64,000 nucleotides of DNA from Bacillus sp. AFS029637 (GTDB lineage: Bacteria > Bacillota > Bacilli > Bacillales > Bacillaceae_G): contig NZ_NUPZ01000014.1 of the NCBI RefSeq assembly GCF_002584985.1, positions 1-64,000 of the forward strand, in the 5' to 3' direction. Both the position numbers and the translations under genes were made by a program. How positions within the stretch are numbered: position 1 is the first letter of the stretch; every line of letters starts with the position of its first letter. Below, piece by piece: positions 1-8,994 of this stretch. The notes beneath the pieces are model-generated. The model ran no database searches, had not been told where the DNA came from, and saw nothing but the letters and a program-made list of their open reading frames with translations.

Positions 1-1383
1 ATCAGCCTTCACTTCTTTTGTTTGGAACTCGCTTCCATTTTGAAGCAATTGTACTGTGATACTTTCTGGGCGTTTACCAAACTTGTTGTTGTTGTCTTCC
101 CATATCTTCTTTCCCGAAACAGATGTAGTTTTCACTTTATTCGAAATCGGTAGTTTAATTCCGTTTACAGCATCTAACTTAACTTCGAAACTTACTTTTG
201 CTTGTGGATCAAAATCAATATAGTCTGGAGCTGAAACTTCTTTCACATAATATTTTCCTGGTGTTAAACCCTTGATTTCGATGACACCTTTTTCATCTGT
301 TTTATATAGATCCCCAACTTGTTCACCCGACTCTTTATACAACTCAAATGAAACATTCGGTATGACTTTTTCTTCATCTTTATCAAGGTGCTTAACAATT
401 TTTAGCGTTCCTCTTGGAACCCCTTCAGCACCACCGCCGGCTGTCCTATTTTCAACTGGGTAGCTACCCGATTCAGTAACTGGCTCTTTATTATAAATTT
501 GATAATCAATCGTATAATCATTCTTAAAGAAATCTTGCGCCTTTCCGGCATCCGTTATAGTAGATGTATAAGCAATCGAAAAGGAGGAAAGACTTGCTTT
601 ATCCTTATAAAGCACAACTTGAAATGAGTTTTCACCAGTAAAGGTAATCTTTCCATAACCTTTAGATTCAAACTCCTGTAATGATAAGTTTTGACGGCCT
701 AAATAATTATCAATATCTATCCTAAAACTATCTTTATTAAGTATTTGACCTTCTTGTAAATTATCAACTACAACAATATCATCACCTAACTCTTCTTTAT
801 TTAAGTTTGCATTTAAGAACCAACGCACCTCACCTGGCTTACCTCTCATATCACCAGTTTTATAAAAAAACGGTCCCTTTCCAGGATCCGTACCACCACC
901 GCTTGTTGGACCGGTAATTATTACAGATTGCTTATCTATATTTGTACCAAAATTGGTTTCAATCTCTTTCTTTTGGTCTTCTCCTACGTTAGCAGCTTGC
1001 ACGTAAAAGTTTAAATATCCTTTAATATCATCACGTGTATCTACTTTATCATTAAATGTACATACCACAGTACCTGAATTGACTGTACAAGTACCATAAT
1101 CACCTAAATTAAACTGTGTATTCAACCCTATTAATTCTGGGGGCAGTGTTAATGTTAGTGTATCTCCTGGCTTCAGCCTAACTCCATCTTTTTCACTGAA
1201 ATTTACAGTCACTTTAGTCTCTTGTCCAGTATAAAGATCTGTTTTATCAATCTTAATACTATCCACAAGTCCTACTGTGTTTAGCTCTTTTGCATTTGCT
1301 ACTATAGGTAGCAAACTCTGACCTATAGTAAACATGAAAATCATTATAATCGAAAAAATTGAAGTAATTCTTTTTAAATGCAT
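1..1383 (-). CDS. Surface adhesin with Cna-B-type domain, C-terminus outside window
   Basis: The frame is open from an ATG at 1383 to the window edge, giving 461 codons of the N-terminal part. The start has AGGAGG about 12 nt upstream. Residues 1-27 form a signal peptide (basic start, hydrophobic core, cleavage near ANA-KE). Residues about 30-180 look like the Ig-like adhesion fold of collagen-binding MSCRAMM proteins (YTGQETKVTVNFSEKDGV, then a TLTLPPEL strand). A further Ig-like region follows, then a Cna-B-like domain at about 315-400 (GTLKIVKHLDKDEEKVIPN, VSFELYKESGEQVG, KGLTPGKYYVKEVSAPDYI) and the beginning of another. Cna-B domains often carry isopeptide bonds and serve as stalks. The protein is exported and is probably anchored by a C-terminal LPxTG motif, which lies outside the window. 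The ligand is unknown. Confidence 0.85.
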   Translation of the reverse strand, partial: MHLKRITSIFSIIMIFMFTIGQSLLPIVANAKELNTVGLVDSIKIDKTDLYTGQETKVTVNFSEKDGVRLKPGDTLTLTLPPELIGLNTQFNLGDYGTCTVNSGTVVCTFNDKVDTRDDIKGYLNFYVQAANVGEDQKKEIETNFGTNIDKQSVIITGPTSGGGTDPGKGPFFYKTGDMRGKPGEVRWFLNANLNKEELGDDIVVVDNLQEGQILNKDSFRIDIDNYLGRQNLSLQEFESKGYGKITFTGENSFQVVLYKDKASLSSFSIAYTSTITDAGKAQDFFKNDYTIDYQIYNKEPVTESGSYPVENRTAGGGAEGVPRGTLKIVKHLDKDEEKVIPNVSFELYKESGEQVGDLYKTDEKGVIEIKGLTPGKYYVKEVSAPDYIDFDPQAKVSFEVKLDAVNGIKLPISNKVKTTSVSGKKIWEDNNNKFGKRPESITVQLLQNGSEFQTKEVKAD

Positions 1384-2780
1384 ACTTTATGTTTTCCTCC
1401 TATAAAATTAAAAATAGATTCTGGTACAAACATACTATGACAAAGATTCTATTATTCAATGTCATTAAGCTATTTTACTTAAATATTTTTGATAGCTATT
1501 ATCATCTTTTTCTCTTTTTTCAACCCTTCTATTGCTTAGAAACCTGAAGTTTGAAGTCCGAAGTATGACTTTTATATAGATTCATCTCATTTCTCCGACA
1601 TGTCTAAACTACGTTATTTCTGGTCTATACTGTTTAACAAGAACAGATACAGGACAGGACAAATTTTGATAAAGAAATTCGAATTACAAATACGTATGAA
1701 TGGACCATAGAATAACTTCAAAGTCAAAAGAAGATAACTCAAAAAGCAATCACGATAAAACTCATGACAGTCATTCGTCTTATTATGCTGTAAAACTTTC
1801 GGAATTTCTTCAAACCTTTGCAAACGCTCGCTCTATAAAATATAAAAATTTCATTACTGGCAAGTATGAACGCACTACTTCATAGTAACTATGCATTTGG
1901 TCAACTTCCTTACTTATCCTCCTAAAGAATAACAAGAAGTGCAATCTATAATTGAATTTAGCATATCAGCCGAAGAATGCTAAAACTGCGAAACATACTT
2001 GGATTCTCGTATTCTAAAAGATGTTATTGAAGATGCATTTCTGCCGTTATGAGTTGAGATAAAATTGGCCATAGGTGAAATGTTTGGTGTTTAGTTTCAC
2101 AACCGACCTACACACCTAAACAAGTGTTCCACCGGCATTATATAATTAAAAATGCCCTGGATGAAGTACTAGTTACCTATGCAAGATGAAAGTTATAATC
2201 TCCAAATTTAAAGACAGTGGAATGAATTTGGGAGTAACTAAAAAAGAGTGTGATTGTCGACTGATTTCCTGTAAATCGTATAGAAGTACGTAATTCAGCC
2301 TTTTTATTTTTGGAGTATATAAATGCGTTTCGAGAAAAAACAGTTTGCCTAATGAGTTCCATGGCTATTTCGAAGAATTAAAATGAGCTTATATATGATG
2401 ATAATATCAAAACCGAGAGATTTATATCCTTTCATTATTTTTATCAAATCATGAAAACTTTAATTGTACTATTTTAAACGTAACCCCTAGTTTCTTGACT
2501 AGGTTGGAAGTTTCCATGATCAATTACTAATTGTTTAAATACTTGGTTAGATGAATCGTTATTTTAGTATTTGGCCTAGCTGTAACAATAGTTTTTACAA
2601 CAATCACACCATTTCCCAGTAACTTTCTACCAACTAATAATACATATGCTGATTTCTAGAAATTTTGCTCCCGACAATCCATTATTCTAGAATTCTCCCT
2701 AAAAATCAATAGTTAATGTTAGTTTTCTGTTTTCACTTCATCACCATAACATATATTTAGAGTAAAAAACTGAAACAAAA
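1384..2780. other. Gene-poor decayed stretch
   Basis: About 1.4 kb holds no intact gene, only short chance frames with stops in all six frames. One scrap stands out. On the plus strand, codons from about 2558 to 2656 read a hydrophobic run (VILVFGLAVTIVF) followed by a TYAD-like cleavage site and then a stop, as in the start of a secreted protein whose start codon is out of frame. This looks like a remnant of lost genes beside the adhesin. I could not assign a parent family. The adhesin promoter should lie near 1400-1500 on the minus strand, but I see no clear consensus. Confidence 0.5.
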
Positions 2781-2809
2781 AAAGAGATAGCTTTGCCATC
2801 TCTTTTTTT
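2781..2809. terminator. Rho-independent terminator, both strands
   Basis: AAAGAGATAGC pairs with GCCATCTCTTT across a three-base loop with one mismatch, between an A-run and a T-run, so it can act in either direction. It lies leftward of argS and may end that operon. Confidence 0.6.
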
Positions 2810-2888
2810 GCCCAGCTTCCCCTCATCAAGTCGTACGTGAGGTTCTCTTCCATACGACTTTTCAACGGTCTGCTTTCTTTGCCATCTC
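2791..2888. repeat. 12-bp direct repeats flanking a group II intron-like scrap
   Basis: CTTTGCCATCTC occurs at 2791-2802 and again at 2877-2888. The 74 bp between holds, on the minus strand, a hairpin with arms AAGTCGTA/TACGACTT and a cytosine-flanked ACGTACGA motif followed by TTGATGAGGGG-type sequence. This resembles the conserved stem of bacterial group II introns near the reverse-transcriptase gene. No reverse-transcriptase coding sequence is present, so it would be a relic. Family identity is inference from motif memory. Confidence 0.4.
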
Positions 2889-2917
2889 ATCAGTCTATAG
2901 ACTGATGAGATGTTTTT
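2883..2917 (+). terminator. Perfect 30-bp palindrome with T-run
   Basis: Bases 2883-2912 form a perfect inverted repeat (15-bp arms beginning CATCTCATCAGTC) followed by TTTTT on the plus strand. It looks like a strong plus-strand terminator, yet no plus-strand gene lies upstream. It may instead protect the 3' end of argS message. Confidence 0.6.
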
Positions 2918-2971
2918 ATATCAACTTGTATATCGCTTTTCAACAAAAACAAGCATCTTTTCTTTTGTCTA

Positions 2972-4642
2972 TTACATTTTTTCTGGTGCAGATACTCCTA
3001 CGATTGCTAATGCGTTTTGAAGTGTAGTGCGTACTGCTTTCATTAACTCGTAACGAGCTTTACTTAATTCTAAGTTATCTTGGTTTAATACTTTTTCTGC
3101 ATTGTAGAAGCTGTGTAATGTTGCTGCTAATTCAAATGCATAGTTTGTAATACGGTGTGGCAGACGTTTTTGCGCTGCATCCGCAACTACAGCTGGGAAT
3201 TCACCAAGTTTTTTCAGTAACTCTACTTCTTTCTCAGAAGTAACAAGTTTGTAGTTCACGTCTCCGCCTGTAGCTAATCCTAACTCTTCACCTTGACGAA
3301 GGATACTGCATACACGCGCATGTGCGTATTGTGCATAGTATACTGGGTTTTCATTAGATTTTGATACAGCTAAGTCCATATCGAAGTCTAAATGAGAATC
3401 ACCGCTACGCATTGCGAAGAAGTAACGCATTGCGTCCACGCCCACTTCTTCCATAAGCTCACGAAGTGTAACTGCTTTACCCGTACGTTTACTCATCTTC
3501 ATTTTTTCACCGTTTTGGTACAGTTGTACCATTTGGATGATTTCTACTTCTAGTGTGTCTTTATCGTAACCAAGCGCTTGAATAGCAGCTTTCATACGAG
3601 GAATGTAACCGTGGTGGTCAGCACCCCAAATGTTAATTAACTTATCGAAACCACGCTCTAATTTATCACGGTGATACGCGATATCTGGCGTTAAGTATGT
3701 GTAAGAACCGTCGTTTTTAATTAATACACGGTTTTTATCATCACCGTAAGTCATAGAACGGAACCAAGTTGCTCCATCTTCTTCAAAGATCTCGTCGCGC
3801 TCTTTTAATACTGCAAGAGCTTGATCAATTTTTCCGTTTTTGTATAATGATGTTTCTGAGAACCATACATCGAACTTAACACGGAAGCTTTCTAAGTCTT
3901 TTTGAAGTTTTGCTAGCTCATATTTTAAACCGTACTCACGGTAGAATTCATAGCTTTCTTTCTCATCAGCTTTTGCATAACGATCGCCAAACTCTTCAGC
4001 TAAACGTTTACCGATTCCAATGATGTCCGCACCATGGTATCCGTCTTCTGGCATTTCTTTCTCTAGTCCTAAGGCTTGCATGTAACGAGCTTCAACAGAA
4101 AGAGCTAAATTATGAATTTGGTTACCAGCGTCATTAATGTAGTACTCACGAGATACATCGTATCCTGCTTTTGCTAATAGGTTACATAATGTGTCACCTA
4201 CTGCTGCACCACGTGCATGTCCTAAGTGAAGGTCACCTGTTGGATTCGCAGATACGAACTCAACTTGTACTTTTTCACCTTTACCAGTATTCGTTTCACC
4301 ATAAGCTTCACCAGCGTTAACGATTGTTGGGATTAAGTCTGTTAAGTAACTGTTATCCATGTAGAAGTTAATGAAACCAGGACCTGCGATTTCAATTTTT
4401 TCAATAGAAGCTTTTGCTTTATCGAAGTTTGCAACTAACTCTTCTGCAATCATACGAGGTGCTTTTTTCGCAACACGTGCAAGTTGCATCGCCATATTTG
4501 TAGAGAAGTCACCATTTGTTTTATCTTTTGGAGATTCTAATACAACGTTTGAAATCTGTTCTTCTGTCGCTAATTCTGCCTTTAATACAGCAGCTTGAAT
4601 TTCTTCTTTAATCAATCCTTTTACTTGTTCTAAAGAATTCAT
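2972..4642 (-). CDS. argS: Arginine-tRNA ligase
   Basis: This class I aminoacyl-tRNA synthetase charges tRNA-Arg in the cytoplasm. At 556 residues it has normal length. The N-terminal Add1-like domain spans about 1-110. The HIGH-type motif is HLGHARGAA (about 140) and the second signature is KMSKRTGKA (about 383), both in the catalytic core. A C-terminal DALR anticodon-binding domain covers about 435-556 and ends near APEKM. The ATG has GGAGG seven bases upstream and overlaps the TAA of the preceding ywiB gene by one base (TAATG), so the pair is translationally coupled. The B. cereus group commonly carries two argS genes. No T-box leader is seen upstream of ywiB. Confidence 0.97.
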   Translation of the reverse strand: MNSLEQVKGLIKEEIQAAVLKAELATEEQISNVVLESPKDKTNGDFSTNMAMQLARVAKKAPRMIAEELVANFDKAKASIEKIEIAGPGFINFYMDNSYLTDLIPTIVNAGEAYGETNTGKGEKVQVEFVSANPTGDLHLGHARGAAVGDTLCNLLAKAGYDVSREYYINDAGNQIHNLALSVEARYMQALGLEKEMPEDGYHGADIIGIGKRLAEEFGDRYAKADEKESYEFYREYGLKYELAKLQKDLESFRVKFDVWFSETSLYKNGKIDQALAVLKERDEIFEEDGATWFRSMTYGDDKNRVLIKNDGSYTYLTPDIAYHRDKLERGFDKLINIWGADHHGYIPRMKAAIQALGYDKDTLEVEIIQMVQLYQNGEKMKMSKRTGKAVTLRELMEEVGVDAMRYFFAMRSGDSHLDFDMDLAVSKSNENPVYYAQYAHARVCSILRQGEELGLATGGDVNYKLVTSEKEVELLKKLGEFPAVVADAAQKRLPHRITNYAFELAATLHSFYNAEKVLNQDNLELSKARYELMKAVRTTLQNALAIVGVSAPEKM

Positions 4643-5079
4643 TATTTTGCCTCCTTCAAATTAAGTGTAATTGTATATCTGCCAGCTTCTTGTTCACTTA
4701 GAAGCAATGCGTACGTTAAGAAGAGTTGTCCTTTTTTCTTTTCATCCGACCATTTAAAAAGAACGTTATCAGTCTTTGTTTGCAATGCAAACGTACCAAG
4801 TTCACTCGTATACGTACCAGTTGTCCATTCACCTTTCACATGCGTTTGACGCATCGAAACAGCACCTGAACGCATAATGAGAACTTGTTCATCTTGAATT
4901 TTAATAATTGTTTTCACTTCGCCTTGTTCATTCGGCTCTTGGAATGTTACATATGTACCTTGACCTTTTACATAGTATTGACCATTTGCTTCAAAAGCAA
5001 CGGTTTCCTTCCTCGCCCCTTCACGGATTTCTGTTACGAAATGAACGTGTACCGGCAAGCCTGCAAGTTGTTTCTTCAC
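4642..5079 (-). CDS. ywiB: DUF1934 beta-barrel protein, YwiB-like
   Basis: This small cytoplasmic protein is calycin-like, of the DUF1934/YwiB family. Its function is unknown, and it habitually precedes argS in Bacillus. Beta strands are visible from [12 protein letters not shown] through [16 protein letters not shown] to [14 protein letters not shown] place the start at a GTG at 5079 because AAAGGTG sits 8 nt upstream. A TTG at 5097 opens the same frame six codons earlier but has no ribosome-binding site. The stop codon overlaps the argS start. A promoter is visible at 5123-5151. Confidence 0.8.
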   Translation of the reverse strand: MKKQLAGLPVHVHFVTEIREGARKETVAFEANGQYYVKGQGTYVTFQEPNEQGEVKTIIKIQDEQVLIMRSGAVSMRQTHVKGEWTTGTYTSELGTFALQTKTDNVLFKWSDEKKKGQLFLTYALLLSEQEAGRYTITLNLKEAK

Positions 5080-5122
5080 GTCTTGCACACCTTTCAAATG
5101 TTATAGATATTAAATACTACTT

Positions 5123-5151
5123 ATAATAAATCACTTTTCCTATCATATCAA
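5123..5151 (-). promoter_or_regulatory. Sigma-A promoter for ywiB-argS
   Basis: On the minus strand TTGATA (5146-5151), a 17-base spacer and TATTAT (5123-5128) form a good -35/-10 pair, about 45 nt before the GTG of ywiB. Confidence 0.6.
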
Positions 5152-5281
5152 AAAAAGACTCTGTCTGTCTGCTGAAAAATCAGGAAAACTCCTTTTCAAA
5201 AAATAATTCACTCTCACTTTATTTCATATGATAAAATATTTTTTAAATCTAAATATTCTTTCTATTAAAGAGGTGAATTGG

Positions 5282-6268
5282 GTGCTACCAACAAAATTAA
5301 AAAAAGGTGATGAAATCAGGGTTATCTCACCCGCTTGTAGTTTAAGTATTGTCTCAAATGAAAACAGGCATCTTGCTATAAAACGATTAACCGACATGGG
5401 CTTTCAAGTTACATTCTCAACATATGCTGATGAGATAGATCGTTTCGCTTCCTCCTCTATTTCTTCACGCGTTCAAGACCTCCACGAAGCATTTACAGAC
5501 CCGAATGTAAAAGCCATTTTGACGACACTTGGAGGATACAACTCTAATGGTTTATTAAAGCATCTCGATTACGATTTAATTCGTGATAATCCAAAGTTTT
5601 TCTGTGGTTATTCTGATATTACTGCTTTAAATAACGCCATTTACACAAAAACAGGACTTGTTACGTATTCAGGTCCCCACTTCTCTTCATTCGGCATGGA
5701 AAAGGGAATCGATTATACAATTGATTACTTTTTAAAATGCTTAACCTCTGATGAACCTATTGAAATCGTGCCATCTGAAACGTGGAGCGATGACTCGTGG
5801 TATGTTGATCAAGAAAATCGAGAATTTATTAAAAATGAAGGATATGTTTCACTTCAAGAAGGGGAAGCGACAGGAGATATTATTGGTGGCAATATGAGCA
5901 CTTTAAATTTGCTGCAAGGTACACCATACATGCCAAACTTGCGAGATAAATTATTATTTCTTGAAGAAGATAGCCTAACAGGAGCAGCTACTCTTAAAAC
6001 TTTTGATCGCTATTTACATTCCCTTATGCAACAGCCTGAATTTGAACATGTAAAAGGCATCGTTATAGGAAGAATGCAAAAAGGAGCAAACTGTACAATT
6101 GAAGACATACAGGAAATGATTGCTTCAAAACCCGAACTTGCACATATACCTATCATTACAAACGCAAGTTTTGGACATACAACTCCTATTTTCACTTTCC
6201 CAATTGGTGGACGTGCAAAAATCATTTCTAACAAAGAAAAGGCATCTATCACTATTTTAACGCACTAA
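5282..6268 (+). CDS. S66 serine peptidase (LD-carboxypeptidase / MccF type)
   Basis: Family S66 enzymes cleave muropeptide L,D bonds (LdcA) or amide bonds of microcin C7 and related acyl-adenylates (MccF). The N-terminal half has PTKLKKGDEIRVISPAC and the nucleophile elbow FCGYSDITALN with the catalytic Ser. The C-terminal half has LFLEEDS (catalytic Glu) and NASFGHTTPIFTFPIGG (catalytic His), so the Ser-Glu-His triad is complete. The start is a GTG at 5282 preceded by AAAGAGGTG. An upstream ATG at 5228 adds 18 residues without a good ribosome-binding site. The size and the TFPIGG ending favour the MccF-like branch (self-immunity or detoxification), but no microcin genes are nearby. A terminator follows. 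Confidence 0.85.
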   Translation: MLPTKLKKGDEIRVISPACSLSIVSNENRHLAIKRLTDMGFQVTFSTYADEIDRFASSSISSRVQDLHEAFTDPNVKAILTTLGGYNSNGLLKHLDYDLIRDNPKFFCGYSDITALNNAIYTKTGLVTYSGPHFSSFGMEKGIDYTIDYFLKCLTSDEPIEIVPSETWSDDSWYVDQENREFIKNEGYVSLQEGEATGDIIGGNMSTLNLLQGTPYMPNLRDKLLFLEEDSLTGAATLKTFDRYLHSLMQQPEFEHVKGIVIGRMQKGANCTIEDIQEMIASKPELAHIPIITNASFGHTTPIFTFPIGGRAKIISNKEKASITILTH

Positions 6269-6297
6269 AAAAGGAGCGAATGAGTCGCTCCTTTTAT
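6269..6297. terminator. Bidirectional terminator between convergent genes
   Basis: AAAAGGAGCG and CGCTCCTTTT pair across a short loop, between the S66 peptidase stop and the end of the YxeA-like gene, which it overlaps by a few bases. Confidence 0.85.
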
Positions 6298-6656
6298 GGT
6301 TTTTCTATTTTTTCCAACGCTTTTTGCGGAATTGACTCTTTCGGGATTTCAGCCCACCCTTTTCCTTGCATACCTTTTGCATAAATTTTTATAAAAGCAC
6401 CTGTATGCAATTCACGGTTCATCATTCTTTTAATAACTTGTAACTTTCCGTCTTCTGTATACCCTTTAAATGTATATAAATACTCATCATCTTTTTTCTC
6501 GCCTTTATTTATAACTGCATAATAATCTTGTATTTCTTTATTTGAAAAGAAGTTGTCTACAAAAGCATGTACACCTTCTGTTTTTGTGTTTAAATAATAT
6601 GCTGTTCCCCCTAAAATGATGGCAAATACAGCTAAAACTTTAATTACCAATTTCAT
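6294..6656 (-). CDS. YxeA family exported protein (DUF1093)
   Basis: A 120-residue protein with an N-terminal hydrophobic segment (LVIKVLAVFAIILGGTAYYL) that acts as a signal or anchor, followed by an OB-like small domain: DDEYLYTFKGYTEDGKLQ, then GAFIKIYAKGMQGKGWAEI. This matches the YxeA/DUF1093 family of Bacillus, secreted or membrane-tethered proteins of unknown role. I chose the ATG at 6656 because AGGAGG lies 7 nt upstream. The frame extends 13 codons further up without support. Confidence 0.8.
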   Translation of the reverse strand: MKLVIKVLAVFAIILGGTAYYLNTKTEGVHAFVDNFFSNKEIQDYYAVINKGEKKDDEYLYTFKGYTEDGKLQVIKRMMNRELHTGAFIKIYAKGMQGKGWAEIPKESIPQKALEKIEKP

Positions 6657-6758
6657 ACCTAAGCCTCCTGTTTGCACTTCTTTCTCGCTAACCATATGTC
6701 TATACCTGTATTATACGAAAAAAAGCATACTATACTCTATCGAAATGTCTTACACTTC

Positions 6759-6802
6759 CCTTACATTGTTGTAAGGATTTCTCACCTTACAGCAGTGTAA
6801 GG
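6759..6802. promoter_or_regulatory. Twin 18-bp palindromes, likely operator pair
   Basis: CCTTACATTGTTGTAAGG (6759-6776) and CCTTACAGCAGTGTAAGG (6785-6802) share perfect arms CCTTACA-N4-TGTAAGG, separated by 8 bp, in the divergent region between the YxeA-like and PTS-like genes. Conserved arms with variable centres suggest dimer-binding operators. The regulator is unknown and no candidate gene is adjacent. Confidence 0.6.
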
Positions 6803-6890
6803 GCAAAAAGGTTTTCCGTTTCATGAACTTTTATATTATTATTGAATGATACGAATTTTCATCCCAAAAATCAAAGGAGACAGTTTTCAA

Positions 6891-7928
6891 ATGGCTATCT
6901 TGCAAGGTTTAGCACTATTACTTGTTGTACTGTGTCTATTTACACTTTTTAGTTACCGTGCTCCTTATGGAATGAAGGCAATGGGTGCTTTAGCTAATGC
7001 AGCAATCGCAAGTTTTCTTATTGAAGCATTTCATCGTTATATCGGTGGAGAAATGTTTCATAATGACTTCTTAAAATCAGTAGGAGAGGCTTCTGGTAGT
7101 ATGAGCGGTGTCGCAGCAGCGATTTTAGTAGCATTAGCAATTGGTGTTTCACCCGTATACGCTGTTTTAATCGGTATCGCTACTAGTGGATTCGGTATTT
7201 TACCAGGATTTTTCGCTGGATACGTTTGTGCATTCATCGTGAAATTTCTCGAAAAGAAATTACCAGCTGGTGTAGAATTTTTAGCAATTTTATTTATTGC
7301 CGCACCAATCTCACGCGGAATGGCCATGCTTATGGATCCGCTCGTTAACGCAACACTCGTTAAAATCGGTTCTATGATTTCAGTTGCAACTACAGAAAGT
7401 CCTATCATTATGGGTATTATGCTTGGTGGATTGATAACAGTTATTTCTACCTCCCCATTAAGTTCTATGGCACTAACTGCCATGCTTGGATTAACAGGTT
7501 TACCAATGGCAATTGGTAGTCTTGCCGTAGCAGCTTCAGCCCCAATGAACTTTATTTTCTTTAAACGACTAAAAATTTGTTCAAAGAAAGATACAATTGC
7601 TGTAGCAATCGAGCCTTTAACACAAGCTGATGTAGTCTCAGCAAATCCAATTCCAATTTATGCGACAAACTTCGTTGGCGGTGCACTTGCCGGCATTATT
7701 ACATCGCTATTCCAGCTCGTTAATAATGCGCCAGGAACAGCATCACCTATTCCAGGACTTCTTGTCTTATTCGGATTTAATGACGTTATAAAAGTAACGA
7801 TCGCTGCTGTACTATGTGGAATCGTTACCACTACTGTCGGATATATCGGATCAATTCTGTTCCGCAAATATCCAATTCGTTCTGCTGATGAAATTCGCGG
7901 AGTTACTTCGGAAGAAAAAGTTGCATAA
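6891..7928 (+). CDS. PTS IIC-like membrane transporter
   Basis: This 345-residue integral membrane protein has about nine to ten hydrophobic segments and matches the PTS_EIIC_2 type of single-component IIC proteins (LALLLVVLCLFTLFSY at the N-terminus; GVAAAILVALAIGVSPVYAV; GIMLGGLITVISTSP). No IIA or IIB domain or gene is nearby, so whether it phosphorylates its substrate is unclear, and the substrate is unknown. I set the start at the ATG at 6891, with AAAGGAGA 9 nt upstream. An ATG at 6846 opens the frame earlier but lacks a ribosome-binding site and adds a polar stretch. The twin palindromes upstream probably control it. A terminator follows directly. Confidence 0.8.
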   Translation: MAILQGLALLLVVLCLFTLFSYRAPYGMKAMGALANAAIASFLIEAFHRYIGGEMFHNDFLKSVGEASGSMSGVAAAILVALAIGVSPVYAVLIGIATSGFGILPGFFAGYVCAFIVKFLEKKLPAGVEFLAILFIAAPISRGMAMLMDPLVNATLVKIGSMISVATTESPIIMGIMLGGLITVISTSPLSSMALTAMLGLTGLPMAIGSLAVAASAPMNFIFFKRLKICSKKDTIAVAIEPLTQADVVSANPIPIYATNFVGGALAGIITSLFQLVNNAPGTASPIPGLLVLFGFNDVIKVTIAAVLCGIVTTTVGYIGSILFRKYPIRSADEIRGVTSEEKVA

Positions 7929-7930
7929 TA

Positions 7931-7968
7931 AAAAGAGCTATTCTCATTGTTTGAGAATAGCTCTTTTT
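7931..7968 (+). terminator. Terminator of the PTS IIC-like gene
   Basis: A 16-bp stem (AAAAGAGCTATTCTCA and its complement) with a four-base loop, ending in TTTTT. Confidence 0.9.
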
Positions 7969-7974
7969 GATGTT

Positions 7975-8082
7975 ACGTGACAGCTAGAATCTTCGGCCAT
8001 TTCACACTCTCGGCCTGCGCCAAAAGCGCTTCTCGGTCGAGCGTTCCAATGACCTGCGATTCTGGGCGAGCCGCTTCCGCTT
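7975..8082. other. GC-rich island downstream of speB
   Basis: About 105 bp here is clearly richer in G+C than its surroundings, with short complementary blocks (GGCC, GCGC, GGTCGAGCG/CGCTCGACC). On the minus strand one frame reads without stops for about 35 codons (ending KWPKILAVT) and follows the speB stop, but it has no start or ribosome-binding site. It may be a structured 3' region, a repeat or a foreign scrap. Confidence 0.4.
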
Positions 8083-8955
8083 TTATTTTACCCAGCCGAG
8101 CAGCATTTCCCGCACGAATTTGCTTGCTGCGACTGGCGTTTGGTCACTATGGTCGTAGACAGGAGCTACTTCTACTAAGTCTGCTCCAACTACATTTATA
8201 TTTGAATTTGCAATTGCCACGATGGAATCTAATAATTCTTTAGATGTGATACCGCCAGCTTCTAACGTTCCTGTTCCTGGAGCGTGAGCTGGGTCTAATA
8301 CGTCAATGTCAATTGTGACATAGACTGGGCGTCCTGCAAGTTTCGGTAATACTTCTTTTAACGGTTCTAATACGTCAAATTTGTATAAGTTCATACCTAC
8401 TTCTTTTGCCCATTCAAATTCTTCCTTCATTCCAGAACGAATTCCGAAAGAATATACGTTTTCCGGACCAATTAAATCACACACTTTACGAATTGGTGTA
8501 GAGTGGGATAAAGGCTCCCCTTCATACGATTCACGTAAATCAGTATGAGCATCCATGTGGATGATTGCTAAATCCGGATATTTTTTTGCCATTGCCTTAA
8601 AAATTGGCCAAGACACTAAGTGCTCACCGCCGAGACCTAGTGGAAACTTACCGGCATCTAAAAGTTTTGATACATACTCTTCAATCATGTCTAAACTGCG
8701 TTGTGCGTTTCCGAATGGTAATGGGATATCACCCGCATCAAAATATTTTACCTCTTCTAGTTCACGATCTAAATATGGACTATATTCTTCAAGACCGATT
8801 GATACTTCACGAATACGTGCAGGGCCAAAGCGAGATCCTGGACGGTAACTTACTGTCCAATCCATAGGCATCCCGTAAATAACTACCTTTGACTCTTCAA
8901 AACTTGGATGACTTTTAATAAATACTTTACCTGAATAAGCTTCATCAAAACGCAT
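8083..8955 (-). CDS. speB: Agmatinase
   Basis: It hydrolyses agmatine to putrescine and urea in polyamine synthesis. At 290 residues it belongs to the ureohydrolase family, with the Mn-binding motifs GGEHL (about 117), MDAHTD (about 138, DAHxD) and DIDVLDPAHAPGTGT (about 218), all intact. The ATG is preceded by AAGGAGG at ideal spacing. It lies downstream of speE in the same orientation, as in B. subtilis, with a 218-bp gap holding hairpins that may uncouple the two genes. Confidence 0.95.
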   Translation of the reverse strand: MRFDEAYSGKVFIKSHPSFEESKVVIYGMPMDWTVSYRPGSRFGPARIREVSIGLEEYSPYLDRELEEVKYFDAGDIPLPFGNAQRSLDMIEEYVSKLLDAGKFPLGLGGEHLVSWPIFKAMAKKYPDLAIIHMDAHTDLRESYEGEPLSHSTPIRKVCDLIGPENVYSFGIRSGMKEEFEWAKEVGMNLYKFDVLEPLKEVLPKLAGRPVYVTIDIDVLDPAHAPGTGTLEAGGITSKELLDSIVAIANSNINVVGADLVEVAPVYDHSDQTPVAASKFVREMLLGWVK

Positions 8956-8994
8956 ATTCTTTTCCTCCTTATGTGGAACTTAAGGTATCCCAAC

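Noticed and set aside
1614-1823. Open frame of 69 codons on the minus strand in the decayed region
   Set aside because: No ribosome-binding site, unusual composition, and it overlaps another chance frame on the plus strand.
2177-2362. Open frame of 61 codons on the minus strand
   Set aside because: No ribosome-binding site and no recognisable domain; likely chance.
5080-5227. T-box leader for argS
   Set aside because: No AGGGTGGNACCGCG-type sequence or specifier stem is present before ywiB-argS.
7977-8243. Plus-strand frame of 88 codons overlapping speB
   Set aside because: It is mostly the antisense of speB plus the GC-rich island; no ribosome-binding site.
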